A stretch of DNA of 64,000 nucleotides from NCBI RefSeq assembly GCF_001112925.1, contig NZ_CPYD01000012.1, positions 80,234-144,233 on the forward strand, written 5' to 3'. Shown here one piece after another: positions 63,930 through 64,000 of the stretch. A program made the position numbers and the translations under genes. Source of the stretch: Yersinia nurmii. Lineage in GTDB: Bacteria; Pseudomonadota; Gammaproteobacteria; Enterobacterales; Enterobacteriaceae. The stretch's first letter is position 1. Each line of letters begins with the position of its first letter. The notes below the pieces were generated by a model that saw nothing but the letters and a program-made list of their open reading frames with translations, was not told the origin of the DNA and ran no database searches.

Positions 63930-64000
63930 CTACCCCTTCCAGCAGAACAGCCACCAGTAGGCGATGATGCCGCCGATAACGAGCAGTACCCAATCAAGGT
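63930..64000 (-). CDS. Partial small membrane protein at window edge
   Basis: The frame enters from beyond 64000 and reads LDWVLLVIGGIIAYWWLFCW then KG before TAG at 63930-63932. One hydrophobic helix with aromatic end, typical of small phage-type membrane proteins. Start lies outside the window. Confidence 0.5.
   Translation of the reverse strand, partial: LDWVLLVIGGIIAYWWLFCWKG

Noticed and set aside
1..64000. CRISPR arrays
   Set aside because: No regularly spaced 24-40 bp repeats were seen; the only tandem arrays are the 13-bp, 7-bp and proline-codon repeats listed.

Overview
The window reads as chromosome of a Yersinia-like member of the Enterobacterales. The evidence is the gene order yebV / letB-letA / msrC-proQ-prc-htpX-yebQ / ogl-kdgR, a yfeABCD metal transporter, a complete oligogalacturonate uptake and breakdown regulon, and a TccC-type insecticidal-toxin subunit close in sequence to those of Yersinia. 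The species cannot be fixed from sequence alone.

Region 1 (1-8.0 kb) is accessory and scarred by insertion sequences. It holds an orphan TccC toxin subunit whose variable C-terminus carries an ADP-ribosyltransferase-like R / S-T-A / E-x-E pattern, and a 458-residue secreted-looking mosaic protein (crystallin-like, two Ig-like repeats, a carbohydrate-binding-like end). It also holds decayed IS6-, IS3- and IS4-type transposases, a small beta-rich protein set between two copies of the same IS end, a wrecked gene, and a small OrtT/GhoT-type membrane toxin that is easy to miss.

Region 2 (8.2-17.5 kb) is mixed housekeeping and poorly known genes: a YfcF glutathione transferase, a PD-(D/E)XK-like protein, an acetyltransferase, a patatin-like lipoprotein, a divergent S-adenosylhomocysteine-hydrolase relative, several very small proteins (YnfU, two single-helix membrane proteins), an ASCH protein, YebV and a three-PAS diguanylate cyclase. 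Region 3 (17.5-28 kb) is conserved envelope and proteostasis core: the LetAB lipid-transport pair, MsrC, ProQ, Prc, HtpX and YebQ.

Region 4 (28-43.6 kb) is the pectin catabolism block. Oligogalacturonates enter through the KdgM porin and the TogMNAB ABC transporter and are cut in the cytoplasm by PelW (PL2) and Ogl. The products are converted by KdgF, KduI and KduD toward 2-keto-3-deoxygluconate. The repressor KdgR is encoded here too, and four palindromic KdgR-box-like sites stand before ogl, kdgM, pelW-togMNAB and the kduI/kdgF divergent pair. AmiD, TcyP and YdjM sit inside the block.

Region 5 (43.7-53.1 kb) holds hxpB, yniB, yniA, the Fur-box-preceded yfeABCD operon, emtA, an orphan periplasmic binding protein and marC. 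Region 6 (53.1-61.6 kb) is a looser accessory stretch of small unknown proteins, a general porin, AphA phosphatase, KTSC, DUF2000 and DUF1622 proteins and a hexapeptide acetyltransferase. Region 7 (62.2-64 kb) is the start of an integrated element: a P4-type tyrosine integrase, an AlpA-like regulator and the first phage-like small genes, cut by the window edge. No rRNA, tRNA or CRISPR array was recognised.
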